This document shows positions 24,566 through 38,797 of a DNA stretch of 64,000 nucleotides, piece after piece. Where the stretch lies: the NCBI GenBank assembly GCA_905331475.1, contig CAJNYU010002368.1, positions 24,295-88,294 of the forward strand, written 5' to 3'. The notes under the pieces are model-generated. The model worked only from the letters and a program-made list of their open reading frames with translations, was not told the origin of the DNA and ran no database searches. The position numbers and the translations under genes were made by a program. Every line of letters begins with the position of its first letter. Position 1 is the first letter of the stretch. This DNA comes from Rotaria socialis. Its lineage: Eukaryota; Rotifera; Eurotatoria; Philodinida; Philodinidae.

Positions 24566-27226
24566 CTGCTCTGATTTCTTGCTAATATATTGAGATATGG
24601 AAACTGGCCATTTATAAGTAAAAGTTCTGTTACATATTCACTTTGAAATATTCAAGTTTATTTGACAACAAGTCACAATCATAATTGTCTGTACTACGAA
24701 AAATGATTTTTTCCTCCTTCAGTGAAATAGTCTCCTAATTAAGAAATTAAGAAAAATGATTGTCAGTAGGTACTCTAATTTCATGTTTTTCTACTTTCTT
24801 TCCTTTCACTGTAAATTTTATTTTATATCACTTAGGTTATATATTATTATAACAGTACGACAAAAGTGCTAGTACGAACATTGAGTTCTTGCAAAGGGAT
24901 CACTGAAGTTTAAAGCTATTTATCTGTTTCGAGGGCAAAACACAATTAGAATCCATCGGATCCGGACCCAATGGGTTCAAACCACAAAAAAAACAATAAA
25001 TTAGATTATAACAGTGGCGACGTGATCGTTAGAAAATTGAACAGATATGAAAAGTTTTTTTCCTTTGGTAGCGGCTTTTTTTTATGAAAAACAACAGATT
25101 TCTGATTGTTTGCTTCTTTTTTGTTTACATTGGACAGTAAAGTTCCATAAATAAATATCATCGAGAAAAAGCAATATGGATTAACAAGAAGAAAGATGTA
25201 CACAAAAGCAATTGTTTTTCAACAGCACAATCTTCTATTAGCTAACTATGTTTCGACAAATATTTTCGATTGACAAACACATTACATAAATGCAAAAGAA
25301 CTTCTTGATTATTCTAACGTAGAAGGCTTTCAGATCTAAAGTGGAATCATTGTTAAATGAAATTGATAATGTGTGTTCAAAAAACGTTTTTCATTACAGG
25401 CTGTTATGGCTTTGTTGATTTGGAAACCGTAGCTGTTCAGATGTAAAAAATATCTGATAAATTTGTTGAAGCAATACATTCGACTTATGATGATGGCTAT
25501 AATTGTAGTCATTCATTTTTCGTAAATAATTAGTAGATGCATGCTTTATGTTCGTTTTCCGATCTCGTTACTCGTAAAAATAATAAAAGTTCAAATTATT
25601 GAGCGAATGAAATGTCACAGTTCGACTACTACGACCATACCGCCACTAGCTTAGGATCCAAAAGGTTACATTGACAAAGTCCGGATTCAATTCTTGGTCC
25701 AACAAATTTTATTATTATCTATTCGATGATATTTTAGCGCAACTAAAGCAAGCATTTGTATTGAATCAGCATATGCGAAAGTTGTTATGAGAGGGGGAAA
25801 ATAGTAATTCTAATTACGCATCAGTTTCTTTCCTATTTGACATTTTTCTTCGCATGTTAAGATTTTATTTTTAACCAAGATAATTGATTAGTCTTTTATT
25901 TATAGAATGTTCGTAACAGAGGATTTTCTGTGTAACAGATCTATTATGAAAAAATGAAAAATAAAATGTCCTATTTTTTTGTTTTTCGCAAGTAAAATTT
26001 TTTATGACATGAATGTTATGATGATTTACAACTATTTCTATTTAAATCCATATAGACAGCTACTGAATGAATAAAAACATTGTATCTGCCCTTTTTCTTT
26101 GAAAAGGATTTATCTCACTTGATGAGTCTTTCGTTGAAAAGAATTCATATTAGGGAAAATGTTCAGAAAGGACTTGAAGTAAACAAGTCAGTATTGAAAC
26201 GCATGTATGTATATGGTCTTTTCTTTTAATCAAAAAGAGTTGCGATTTTTCTTGTTTTTCTTTCCACATAGATATGATTTAGAATAATTGATTCGTTATA
26301 ATTTCAATAATTTCAAAATGAGTATCAAGCGATTTTCTTAAGTATCCTTATTTCTATTCAAGAAATATATTCAGCTCAAAGAGTGTTTATTGATGTAGTA
26401 GATAGATGCTAAATATGAAGAAATATTGCTATGAAATGCAAGTAAAATTAATGAGATAATTGTAGAATGATTAACTAGTTGATTTTAATTTTACAAATAT
26501 TAATTTGACGTGACGAGATTTTACTGATAAAATAGTAAAGTATTATAGTTAATCCAAAATTGAAAGAATTCTCTAGAATTATTATTCTTTGAAAACAATG
26601 TAGCTTAAGAGTACTATACATAAAACTGAACTGAATGATATCTATTTGATGTTATTTGTTATTACATTACAGAGTGATGGCGCGGGTGAAAAAACGATTT
26701 CTCTCTTTCACACCTGCGTACACCAGCTATCCTATGAGTATGCCAGTTGTCGACTCTGAAAACAAAGTAACTATGAACAGATCAGAGCCATAGTTTACGA
26801 TGGATGAGAGATATTACTGAATCATCTTGAAGACGCGTGATAAATAGATTGAAAATATTTATTTTTGTGTCTTTCATCATTTGTGTTCGTTATTGTTACT
26901 ATATCTACAATATCTATGGCGGGAGATAGAGAGAAAGTTACAGTAAAGAGCCAGACATCTTTGTTTTTCTTTTCGTGACTTCTATGTCTCTTCATCTCAT
27001 AATTTTTATCTTAGTTCAATAGTAGTTGATGTGATAGCGCATAAAATTCGCTACAACCCGCATACTAAATGACTAGTTTTTTCGCTTGTTTGATATTGAT
27101 TGTAGTTCAAATTTCTACTGCTATATTTCACTAAGTATCTTAGAATCATTTTGTAGGCACCAATGTACTCATTAGGAATTTTTTTATTGTGTGACAGATA
27201 CCGTTAATAATATTTGCAACTAACGA
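24566..27226. other. Gene-free stretch
   Basis: AT-rich DNA without a supportable gene or repeat arm. Two tRNA-like patches (near 24950-24990 and 25640-25705) were examined and not accepted. Confidence 0.5.
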
Positions 27227-27736
27227 GGGAACGTTTTCAAATGTGAAATCGTTTTTGAGTCCGAACTCTGTGCATAGGGTAGACTGCAGTGAGGTATGAA
27301 AAATCTCAAAAGTACAAGTGCCCATAGACCTTCTGTCCAGAGTCATAGGCATTTTAGTGGAATTTTAGTCTATGGCATGGTATANTTCTAGAGATATTTA
27401 AGTCCCAAAAAGCAGTCATATCCTACGAAAGGTGCTAAAATTTTGTGTGTTTTGGGACTTAAATATCTCTAGAAGAAAACACTCTTCTGAGGTGAAATTT
27501 TCAGGGCATTCTACTTACAAATAGATCAATCTATGGACAAAATCTCAGGTCAAAATACCGTCATTCGATTTGCTGGTATATACCATGCCATAGACTAAAA
27601 TTCCACTAAAATGCCTATGACTCTGGACAGAAGGTCTATGGGCACCTGTACTTTTGAGATTTTTCATACCTCACTGTAGTCTACCCGATGCACAGAGTTC
27701 GGACTCAAAAACGATTTCACATTTGAAAACGTTCCC
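27227..27736. mobile_element. 510-bp foldback element
   Basis: Arms 27227-27384 and 27577-27736 are ~160-bp inverted copies with only a handful of differences. They start GGGAACGTTTTCAAATGTG and end with the same sequence inverted. The loop between the arms contains a second inverted pair (TCTAGAGATATTTAAGTCCC near 27388 and its complement near 27450-27475), so the whole unit could form a two-tier hairpin. One ambiguous base (N) lies at 27385. No coding sequence. The target duplication is not resolved. Confidence 0.8.
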
Positions 27737-30700
27737 ACGTAAGCACAATATGTGTCCCCCCCCCTCTGCATGAGATATCATTCTTTCTATTACAATAAAA
27801 CTAAAATATTTGCATAAAAAAAAGAACGATCACACAATCTATTAATTAAAAATTATTGTATTTATAAAAAATAGTACAGAACAATTAAGAATATTCGCTG
27901 TTTGCAATTTCATCGAAAATAATCAGTGTGCTTTATTAAAAAGCTACTCTCACACTTGCAGCTATAAAAGTAAAACAAGTGAGACAGAAAGAAAATATGC
28001 ATGTCATAATACAAACAAACAACCTTCGTCATATCTTATCTTATCCTAATTAAATCTGCTTATTATTAATACCCTTTACTTACTAATTTATTTTATGTTT
28101 ATCAATTTAGTATATTAACTTAGTTAATAAATATTTGTACGGTAAAGAAAATTTGATTACTGAGAAAATTAATTATACACAACATTTAATCTTTTTTTTA
28201 TCAAACATTAAACTTATTTAGCGTGCAGAGATCATTCATACTTGATAAACCAATAGTGGACATGCACAAGAAAATGGAAAAGATGAAGAATAACTTTTGA
28301 TATATGAAAATTATATTCAGAAAAAATATATTCTATCTTGGATATCATGAATGTTTATATTAGGAGATTTTTCTCGAAGAATGTTTTTGATGTTTTATCC
28401 TTTATTTATAATTTTGATTTATTTATATTTATTAGCTCATTTAAGATATTAGAAATAATTAAATGCATGATAGAACTCAGTTAACAATAACGCATTATAG
28501 CTCATTAAAAGTAGTAAACCATGCATATGATCGCATCACTAGTCCTTTCTGTACTCTTAATAAATATTTGTATCATTCAATAGAATTGTAAAATTCAATT
28601 TGTAAGAATAGGTTTTGAATTTTTCAGCATGTTTTAATGATATTTATTTCAATAGAACGAGTAATATGCCATAATAAATTACTTCCTAGTATTCTCACGT
28701 TGATCAACACATTTCCTCATAGTTTTCAACGTTACCAACCTGATACAGAATCATTTACAATATTAAAAAAGAAGAAACTGCACGCTCAATCAACATTATT
28801 AATTTGCCTTGTTTCTCCTTCTCTCCCTCTTGAATACACAATCGTGTTACGATAATATTAAGCTGTCTGCAATGCGTTGATTCAACATACATACATACAT
28901 AAACTAGTCGACTCGAATCACAATGACGTCAAGTGCTGTTATCTAGTCATGAAATGAAAACTCTTCTAATCTATAAATGAAACCATTGGTATTGATATAG
29001 AAATAAAGAGAAGAGAGAATTGAAATAGGATTTTCGCCCCCTCACCCTCTCCTTCTCTCTTATATACTCCCACCGAAGCAGAATTCGTGACCGAATGAGA
29101 TGTGCGTGTGTTGTCTCCGTTGATTAACATCATCTGCATGCAACTGTTTTTGGTCGGTGCAACTAAAATGAGCGATCTTCTCGTTCCTCTTTTATTCTTC
29201 TTCATAGATATTATACATGGGCGTGTGCATAGCATCGACAACTGATGACGACTGTAAACGATTGCGCGATGCAACGGATTCAATCGAAGAGAGAGAGAGA
29301 GACGATGCCGTGTGTCTATGTGAGTAAGATGCTATCATCATTATAGTGCTCGCAGAGAGAACAAGGGAAATCTCTCTCATTTCCTTTTTTCTGTCTCTAA
29401 ATTGTTTATAGAGTTGGAACGCACGAGCGCCTGTATACAACAAACAAGACTTAATGTATGTTTCCAAGATGTGTGTATGTCAAGAAGTAAAAAAGAAAAA
29501 GAACTTCTTCTTTTTTCTCTATCGTGATAGAAAGTCGATGCTGGAGGACACAATGGATTGCATATGAAAAGCAAAAAATATCTAGCTGAAGAACGTAAGT
29601 CTTGTAATCAAAGGACAATCATTGATAACAAATCGGTTGAAAACGGCAAGTTCTTAGCCAGCTTATCGATATTATTTCACACAGGAAATATATGTGAGTG
29701 ACAATTTTTTTCTTCTAACAAATCAACTGATAAAAACAGATAGATTTATATTTTTATTAGATTAATTTGATCTTGACTAATATGTCTCAGCTTTGTTTTT
29801 CATTGCCTTTGATTAAATGAAATCTATTATCAAATTAATTTAATTATGGTAATAAATAGCTAAAAACGAATTCATTATTTTATATAATTATATGAAAAAA
29901 AAAGGAATGTATGAAGATTTCAATATTAAAATGATAAAAAAATTGATATGAACAAATGCTGTCGATATTATTTGTATATAGCTAGCATTCTGTATTGGAT
30001 GACCTATATACATAACATATGGTATCTTGTGCTTGCCATGTTTCTCTCGTATGGTGCCATTATCAGACATGTAGATGATAATAATGACGAAACAAGTAGC
30101 CTTAAGAAAAGATCAATATCCATTCTCTTTCATACACACTCTTTTTGATTTAAATGTCACATAGAATAAAGATGAAAATACCGTCACCATCATCACCTTT
30201 AATGCCAGTCGACATAGTCGCTGTTTCGCTAATTTTATTGACATAAATCTACTAGCTGTTGCCTGTTGTCATAGTGGTATCAATTACTCTCTGTGTATGC
30301 ACAATCTTTTTATTTCAGTACACTTTATGTAAAATCCTAAGAAAGAAAGAAAAAAAGAAAAAAAAAACTAAGAGATGATGACGAGTTCGAACCGTATCAA
30401 TATCATTGATCATAGTAGTCAGTAAAGTGAAAGCTATCTTATATTTATGTCTACATACATTTTGATAATCATTTCTTTCGATGACCATCCATACCGAATA
30501 CAACAAATAAATCCATATATACCCATATAAAGATTTTTTCCTTTCCTTTTTTGTTCTCAATTCTTTTTTATCGCTGATTTCTTTTCTGTTTTTTGCTAGT
30601 CCTCATCGATGAAAGCAAATAACCGAAAAAATGAAGAAAAGAGAGAACGAGAGAAGACGAGTTTGCCAACATAAATCACACTAGACGCATAAAAATCTTA

Positions 30701-30874
30701 TTCTTTTCTCTCTCTCTCTCTTTCTTTTGTAAGCCTAGCATGCCGTGAACATAGCACATAGTCGATAGGAGAGACAGAGACAAGAAGAGAGGAGAGAGAA
30801 CGACAAAGAGACAGAGAGAAAAAAGTGACATTGCACTACAAATACACACAACAACACTTTTTCTCTCGATAGAC

Positions 30875-30877
30875 ATA

Positions 30878-30912
<35 letters not shown>
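30875..30912. repeat. (AT)n microsatellite
   Basis: Alternating AT run interrupted once by a C. Confidence 0.9.
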
Positions 30913-32341
30913 CTGCAAAAAGTGCCTAATAATGAGGATGATGATAGGAACGTCATTCTTATATGTATTCAATGATCCACTTAACTTTTTTCATTATTTT
31001 TTTCATCAATGAATAATATTTATTTCGTCATGATCAAAACGATAACACGTATGTTGAGTATCATTTTCTTTTGCTTTTTTTTACAGTTTAAAACCTCATA
31101 AATCCAAACATAGTTTTTTTTTGTAAGAAAAAAGTAAAAAAATGCATGTTGATAGTAACAATTTTGTAAGTTTCGATTTTTTTTCATTCTGTATATGAAA
31201 TCTAAAACACGTTTTTGGCAGTTCTTAGGTATATGAATCAGCTGGAGAAACCCAAAACAAATACATCCGAAACGAATAACAAAGAGGGAATCGAATATAT
31301 AAAGAGTATTACCGATCAATATTTCTTAAGATCAATAAACGACTATGCAAGAAGGTAGTCATCACATCCTAAAAGAAGGCCAAAACAACAAAAAAGCGTT
31401 GTAGGTGATTAAAATATATAGTCGAGACATTTACTCAAAGGCTTAGAGAAAAACGACCATTTTATGAGTACCACCAACGTAGTTCTTGCTGTTGTTTTAC
31501 AGAGATAAAAAAGTCATATAATAAATCGTAAGCTTGCTATATTATTATTATTATGATTATTATTACTATTCTAGATATTAAAATAGATAAGCGTTGGGAA
31601 TGCACGCCTGAAATTTTTCTCAAACCTTTGCTTTTATGTGAATAGGTGAGCAAAGTTTCAGGTGTATTAACCAACACATCCTCTGCATCCATAAATATAT
31701 ATTTATCAACTTATTAAAGTAAGTGTGTCTCTAATACCACCTGTTTATGCATCAAGACCGATAATGCCAATAGCAGTACCACTTGAACAAATATGCGTGT
31801 CAATTAACATATCTCTAGATCGAACGAACAGCAAAAGAAAGAGACAAAAGGCCAGATATCAATTCATCCCACATACTATTACTAACGATGTTATATATAT
31901 ATATCTAGATGCACGTACACATCTGTAGTTATTCTCGGAAATCTTTTCCCTTTGAGCAAGGACTAACGGAAAGGATAAAAAGAGAAAACATACTATGGTA
32001 AACCTTGATCAGAATACTCACAGATGATGAGGAAAAATGCTTCACTTATAAACAAAGTGAATCAGTAATCTGATCAGACAACACTTGAGACATCTTCTCC
32101 AGTCATCTCTTTGTTTTATCTTATAAGGCAAAATCAATTGAATAATAAATGCTCAAATAGAATATATATATGTTACTGAGAAGAACATTTTTTATCAGAT
32201 GAACGTGTGGCAAATTCTTTCTTTTTTTTTTATATATACAAGACGAACGTTATCCCTGTTGTACATATAAGGATCAATATCTACCATCGTTCTCCTATCT
32301 TATTGATTACTACATCCGAATCGGATGCGCTCTTCCTCTTC

Positions 32342-32367
32342 CTCTCTCTCTCTCTCTCTCTCTCTCT
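32342..32367. repeat. (CT)n microsatellite
   Basis: CT dinucleotide run of about 26 bp inside a longer pyrimidine tract. Confidence 0.93.
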
Positions 32368-33104
32368 TTTTCTCTGTCTCTTGTCCTAATTCAATTAAAA
32401 GATAAGCAGATTCACTTGTGTCTTGTGCTCTACTGTACTATGTATGTGATTAGCTTGTTAGATTTTTTTCTGTATTCTTGATCATTCAACGTAATAATGT
32501 ATAGGAAGTATTTTCTTGATCATTAATTATTTTATTTAAATTTTTGTCGTCTTTTTCTTTGCTACTATTCAAAGGAGCTAATAATGACATGAACACTTGT
32601 TCCTATTAATTGATTGTACTAAATTACATGAAATTGATAAAAAACAAAAAAGAATAATTTTCTCTTAAAAATTGCTTCAACAAACAGTGCTTTAATCAAT
32701 TGTCAAGCATCCTGTTCAGTGACGAGATCAATAAGACTGTCGTGAATGTCACTAGCAATATCCTCATGGTGAAAGAAAAATGAAAGACGAGATCTTCTAA
32801 CAAGGTCTATTTAATTGTGTGATGACCTTCGACTGTGTAAATATACACATAACTAAAACTTTCTTAGTTATTCTTTGCATGCATATTTGATGAAATGTTT
32901 TTTTTTGATAAATATTTTACTAATATATTTTGTGTGAAAATCGCCACTATTCAAGATAACGATAATATTTTCTCTGTTTCGTATGAACTTTTGATTATTG
33001 TCTCTTTTCTTTATAGCACATTTTTAAAAAAACATTTTTTTTTCTTTTCCTTTTTATATTATTCTTTACATATGAAAATGACTTGGCATCGTCTTTTTTT
33101 CCCT

Positions 33105-33110
<6 letters not shown>

Positions 33111-33136
<26 letters not shown>
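33111..33136. repeat. (CT)n microsatellite followed by (GT)3
   Basis: CT run of about 26 bp preceded by CCCTCC units and followed by GTGTGT. Confidence 0.93.
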
Positions 33137-33142
<6 letters not shown>

Positions 33143-35788
33143 CTTTCTATTGTAATCGAGATCTTTCTTGACAATCATTATCCGAACATGACCAATATTG
33201 ACGCTTTGCCGACGCTTGGCTCCGTCTTTTTTTAGACGTCAATCTCTATTTCTTTCTGTGTTTTATTTGAACAAAAAAAGGGTCGAGAAATGGAGAGATA
33301 TTTGCCTACTTTTAATTATTCGCCGACAAGTAGAGAGAGCAATGTCAACAATGCAAGTCTCACAATTCTTTTAATGGTGCCTACCTAATAAATATGCTCA
33401 ATCGATTCAATAGTGATCAAGCGAGGTCAAAATCATGCAGGAAACGGATGCTCTATAGCACATGGAGACTACTGACAAACAAAACAAAACAAAAGTACAA
33501 ATCATTTTGAAGTTTTGATTTTTTTCTAGTGTTTGCTTATTGATGTAAATCTGAATTATTGTAAAAAAACTGAATGACATCTGTCTTTTTATTTGTAAAA
33601 TTGTCATCATGTATTTTTTTATTGTTAAACAGATGTTTTATTTCAAATGAAATAAAAATGCTTCACTCTATTCCATATGACATGAAAGGAAGACTTTAGT
33701 TTTGATAAGTTTTTCAAATCTATTTGTGCTTTATTAGTACACAAAGGTATGGAAACATATTAGCGTGCACGTTGAAAATTTGATCAAAATAAGCAATTTT
33801 TTATTCAAGAATACGTTTTTTATCTCAACTGTTCTCAGCTACTATAACAGAATTTGAATGATATGTATCAACAATTTAGTTTGAAGAATATTGTTTTTAT
33901 AGATTAACTTAAATTGGTCAGATTTTCTCTGAAAATCTACGAAATACGTACTTCATAAATTCATATTTTAAGTTTAACTTGACAGTTTTATCTATAAACA
34001 TTACTAAACTTATAAACTGATGAAGATAATTGTTCTTTTTATCACAGTTTAATCGAAATTAGAAATTAAATTTTCAGCTTCAATGCACATGAATAGAATA
34101 TCTTACTACATTTCTTCATCTTTTTTTACGTTTCATAAAGTCTTACTGACACCATATACAACTACAAGTTGAAACAACTTTAAATAAAAATGAGCTTTAA
34201 CTAATTTGACATCAGTGTTTGCTGATCAATTTCAAATGGGGTAGGCTCATATCGAGTTGTTTCAATAGCATGCGATAGATCTCAATAGTTTTTTAAAATT
34301 ATTTTCAAATGAAATCATATTCTAACTACATTACATTTTGCTAAAGATCAACATTGTTTAGATACTCATGAGAAAAGAATTGCTACGCACCAATTCACCT
34401 GGAAATCGAAACTATGCACATGTTGTAGGTCTTGATAACGTCTTAGTTTCTTGAAGATAGTTCGTGCATGTTCTAATTCATTTCTATCAATATAATTAAC
34501 GATTTGAGCTGTTTTTTGGCATAATACTATGGTTAACTGCCAGTACAATTGAAGAATCAAATTTCAATTTGAAACTTGCCAAAGAGGAAAATCTCAGCAA
34601 TATTAATTTATTCTGAAGATTTTGAGTCTTTTTTTTTATTTCTTTGATTCTACAATATGAAACGTAAATTTTTGGTGTTGTAATCGCTACGCAAAAAACG
34701 TTTTTTGGGTAGTATTGAACAGAAAAAAGAAAGTAAAAAACCAGAGATTTCCCTAACAAAACAGTTTTAGTAATACTTTGTCTCGATAGAAAGTTTCAAA
34801 TTGTTATTCAAAGCTTAACTTTACCTATGACCCTGTTAAAGATTTTCAAACTCTGCTAAAAATGTCTATTAAAATTTGAATTTTTTGAAACAACTAAGTG
34901 AAGAGCTCATTGGGATTGTACCTTTACTAATAACAAACTGGATAAATTAATCATTCTATTTTGAACGTATTGATAGATGTATAGTTTTTGAATTTATACA
35001 GCAATATTTCTCGAACAAAAACAAGTGAATTTCAATCCCAGACGTAATTTATCTCGATTTGAATAGTGGAAAGCAATTTTTTTTGAATTCTCTCTTCAAC
35101 TATCGAAATAAAACAAGATGATTTTGTTAAGAAAAATTCTAGTTAAAATGTCTTTTAAAATTAATACTTAGGAAAGATTTCATTTTCCAGACACAATAGT
35201 CAAAAGTTTTAATTTTTCAGGTAGACATTCATTTCGAGAGGGTCTGTATCTGGTAGAAATGTTCGTACAGCTCCAATCTAATTTGAACAATTCATACAAA
35301 ATTAAGATCGGAGAGATATTATGTTTTCTATTTGGAGACAATAGAATGTTTTCGTTCTGTCAAAGTTTTCAAGGGATTATACTTTGAAGTAAAATTATTT
35401 AGAATCACTCTTGTTTTTTCGATCTAGAAGGAGAAAAAAAGTAAAATTCGTTTTCAACGACACAAAATACTATTTTACAATGAGTGTTTTTTTCCATCGC
35501 TCTAGTCCTTTTTGGGTAACTCTTATAAAATTAATCCTAGCAAAAATAAACAATTACTTTTGTTAGTAGAATGGTTTGTTCGATATTTTTATTTTGTTTT
35601 TTATTAAAATGCAAAATAATGTAACATAGATCAAAGAATAGTACTGATTCGAAAACATAGCGAGCGTCTATTAAACGTTTTTAATTCGGTTGAACGTTGT
35701 ACTTCTCAGGGACGAAGACAAAGAACTAGACCAGTATGATTTATCATGATTTCAATTTATTATAGAAGACAGCCAGGGATCCCGATAT

Positions 35789-36025
35789 NNNNNNNNNNNN
35801 NNNNNNNNNNNNNNNNNNNNNNNNNNNNNNNNNNNNNNNNNNNNNNNNNNNNNNNNNNNNNNNNNNNNNNNNNNNNNNNNNNNNNNNNNNNNNNNNNNNN
35901 NNNNNNNNNNNNNNNNNNNNNNNNNNNNNNNNNNNNNNNNNNNNNNNNNNNNNNNNNNNNNNNNNNNNNNNNNNNNNNNNNNNNNNNNNNNNNNNNNNNN
36001 NNNNNNNNNNNNNNNNNNNNNNNNN
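35789..36025. other. Assembly gap (237 N)
   Basis: Undetermined bases. Open frames crossing it are artefacts. Confidence 0.99.
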
Positions 36026-36536
36026 TTCTTGAATCTGATCAATTGAAACAGAAAGATGATGAGTTTTGAAAAACTTTTTTAAATATTACTTTTTATACAT
36101 ATGTTGTTTTTACTTATTTTTAATTAAAATGAACTTAGATCATCTAAGTTAGATGATGATATTATAAATCAAGGATTTGCTTTTTGACGTATACTGTCTG
36201 CCAAAAAAAATACAGTTTCTGCCAAAACTTAGCCCCCCTCACTTCCAAAAGTAATCGGGAACCATGAAGACAGCATTCAGAATCTTCAACTTTACACATT
36301 TTCGATCTAGTCATCTTTGGATTTTTCAATATTTTTCAAAGAACAACTTTTCAACATTCTTCGTCAATAAAACGATTAATATTTACATATTCAGTTCGAT
36401 ATCATTGTTACAAGCAATAAAACCTTTATTTTTCAAATGTGAAATCTTTATAACGCTCTATATACAATAAACAGTAAAAAACGGAAAATAAATTATTGGC
36501 TTCTGCACACAAAAATAAAGAATTCTGAAGAGAATC

Positions 36537-36995
36537 TTAATTTTTTTCAATGCTTACAATTTTGTATTGAACTCCATTGATAATAACCACTGATCCATCT
36601 AGACTACTGGCATCTAGTTGGCTACTTGATGAGTTTGTATCATCAGTTGTATTAATTGTTAATATTGGTTTTGCTGCAATTTCTTTCGGTTCTTCTCTTG
36701 ATTGAGTTGATGATATTGTTGATTCCGATGTTGTTCTTGTTTCATTTGATTGCATTTGATCGATGTCGATTCCAGTATGTTGTTTAAATAAATCTCGTAA
36801 TTGATCATATTCTTGTTTTAATGTTTCTAAGTTCTTGTGTAATTTTGTATTATCTTGTTCTAATTGATCAATCGATTCCATAGTTTCTTCGTGTTCACGA
36901 CGCGATTTTGCACGCGATTTTTTAACGCTATTATTATTTCGTGTGCGCAATTGTTTATAACGTGGATCTGCACGTTGAACACTTCGGCGTTGCAT
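36537..36995 (-). CDS. C/EBP-like bZIP transcription factor
   Basis: A 152-residue single-exon frame. The basic region (residues 12-32) reads RYKQLRTRNNNSVKKSRAKS, the C/EBP-type arrangement RxxNNxxVxKSRxK, with Ser in place of the usual Ala. The leucine zipper follows with leucines exactly every seven residues (45, 52, 59, 66) and ends LRDLFKQHTG, as in C/EBP proteins (xLxDLFxxH). The C-terminal half is Ser/Thr/Gln-rich and ends in a conserved-looking VVIINGVQYKIVSIEKN. Length and domain position resemble C/EBP-gamma, which lacks a large activation domain. It should bind DNA as a dimer in the nucleus. The frame stays open upstream to a possible acceptor (TTTTAG), so an extra 5' exon or a 5'UTR intron is possible. 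Confidence 0.87.
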   Translation of the reverse strand: MQRRSVQRADPRYKQLRTRNNNSVKKSRAKSRREHEETMESIDQLEQDNTKLHKNLETLKQEYDQLRDLFKQHTGIDIDQMQSNETRTTSESTISSTQSREEPKEIAAKPILTINTTDDTNSSSSQLDASSLDGSVVIINGVQYKIVSIEKN

Positions 36996-38797
36996 TATTT
37001 TGATTACGAATCGTCACTAAAAGCAATTAAACAATAACTTCTTACTAAGAAGTTCCTAGTTTAAGATTTGATTTGATTGTAAGTTGGATGGATGATGACA
37101 GATCAAATTTGATTGGATTATAATGACGCATGAATTATATGGAAATATTTGAACGAATTAAAATTATTATTAGATTCTCTTCGCTATAAGTATTGTCTAT
37201 TATGTTACAAAGGTAGATCATTGATTTCGATGAACTTCAATTTCAGCTGAAAAAGATTTTGAAGCAAAAAATCATATTCGTCGTTTAGTGACATCTTTAA
37301 GACTTGATAAATATATTTTAGTATCCTTATTGAAAACCTAATATTCATTATAGGAGAATAAATCAGCAGTAACTTTTTGAACTGAACGAACATGAATCAT
37401 CTTCTATTTTCCAAATCCATCAATCAGCAGTAAAACTGTAGCATTAAATCGAATAATGCATTGTTCTGGCATTTTGCAACGAAATTACTTTCGGCTTGTG
37501 CTTGCTACAACAGAGAAAGAAACAACTCACTCGTCTAATCATGCACTTCGTTAAGAAAAACAAGTTTTTAAAAACACCTATTATTAGTTTTGTTTGTTCT
37601 CAACCCGTCTATATCTTGATGTAAGTTACAACGTATGATGTTGCGTATCTATCACGATCCATACTTATGATGTGAATTTAATAAATTAACTCGGTAGTAA
37701 ACTTTCAGATCAGAATAACACCTTAACTTAAAATTGAAAAATGACTGACTATCTTTGTGTTTTTTTCATTAGAGTAATTTAAGTATACCAGAGATTAAAT
37801 ATCAATTATATCTTTATAAGATGTGCTACATAAATTAGTGATAAATAAATATTTCTAAAATATTCCGTGCGATAGAAGAGCGGTTCGGAACAATAATGTG
37901 TCAAAGTTTAGAAAAGCAGACTTTTTTAATCAATCAATTTACTAACAAATCATAAATCGATTCAATTCATTTAATTACACTAATTTATACCTAATTTTAG
38001 GGCTAGGAATAGATAAATCTTATAAAATGAAGTTAGCATTCTTTTTGAACTTTTGAAAATCCGGAAAATCTGTATTCAATTCTTCTAAAATCTTTTGGCT
38101 TCACTTTTTCAAAACTAGTCTATATTATAAATATGTAGAGTTGCAAATAAAAGGAGACGTGAATTTCTCTACGAGCAGACAGCTTCCAGTTGAACGATCA
38201 TGAATAATATTCTCTATAAATAATATTTTGCCAGTTTTCTAATCTGTTGCAAATTTCATGCCACACTCGTTTACAATTTTTTTTCAAATTCTGAATCAGA
38301 ATTGAATTACCTTGAAAAATAAATGTTCCAGATAAGACATAATCAGAAGTATTCCATGATTCATTGAATTTAAAAGTAACATTTTTTGCGAGTTATTTTG
38401 GTTGTCAATGTCTGTTTATTGTTGACTGATTTGTAAAGCAGAATAGTTGTATATTATTCAACTGAAAGAATTTCAATAATTAAATGCTTTTTTTTATTAG
38501 CAAAATCACTGGTGGCCGTATAGGTCCTAACAGTACGAAATAATGGTGAGGGCGAGAAAGCATCAGTGATGAAGAAAAAAGAAAAAAGAGATAGATAAAG
38601 TTACAGAAAACAGAAGGTACCGGTAGATGGAACGAATTAAATGTTAAAGCATGTCTTTTGAATAGATGGTATTGTTTTTGATTGAATTGAACTTCTATCA
38701 ATTGAATTATGCAAAAATAAAAAATGCAGATATCAAATAGTATTGATTAAGTGAAACAAAAGTTCATTAGTATGATTTAAATCATGTGAAAATTATT
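36996..38797. other. Gene-free stretch
   Basis: Intergenic AT-rich DNA between two minus-strand genes. It presumably contains the promoter of the bZIP gene and the 3' end of the dipeptidase transcript. I see no further gene. Confidence 0.5.

Larger units (their letters stand above)
27737..35788. other. Gene-free, microsatellite-rich desert
   Basis: About 8 kb without a recognisable gene. From about 28.8 to 33.4 kb it is unusually rich in polypyrimidine/polypurine tracts (CT, GA, TTTTC) and AT runs, with long T or A stretches. All open frames here are low-complexity. It could hold a long intron or untranslated sequence, but no exon is identifiable. Confidence 0.5.

Noticed and set aside
24950-24990. 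GGGTTCAAACC resembling a tRNA B box
   Set aside because: No matching A box or cloverleaf stems around it.
25640-25705. tRNA-like patch (GACCATACC... GGATTCAATTCTTGGTCC)
   Set aside because: The acceptor stem would have mismatches and the D and anticodon arms do not form. A covariance-model scan (tRNAscan-SE) would decide; a score below threshold is expected.
28966-33155. Many Ser/Leu- or Phe/Ser-rich open frames
   Set aside because: They translate CT, TTC and AT microsatellites and homopolymer runs, with no domain or splice support.
35746-36069. Open frames spanning the N gap
   Set aside because: Artefacts of undetermined bases.
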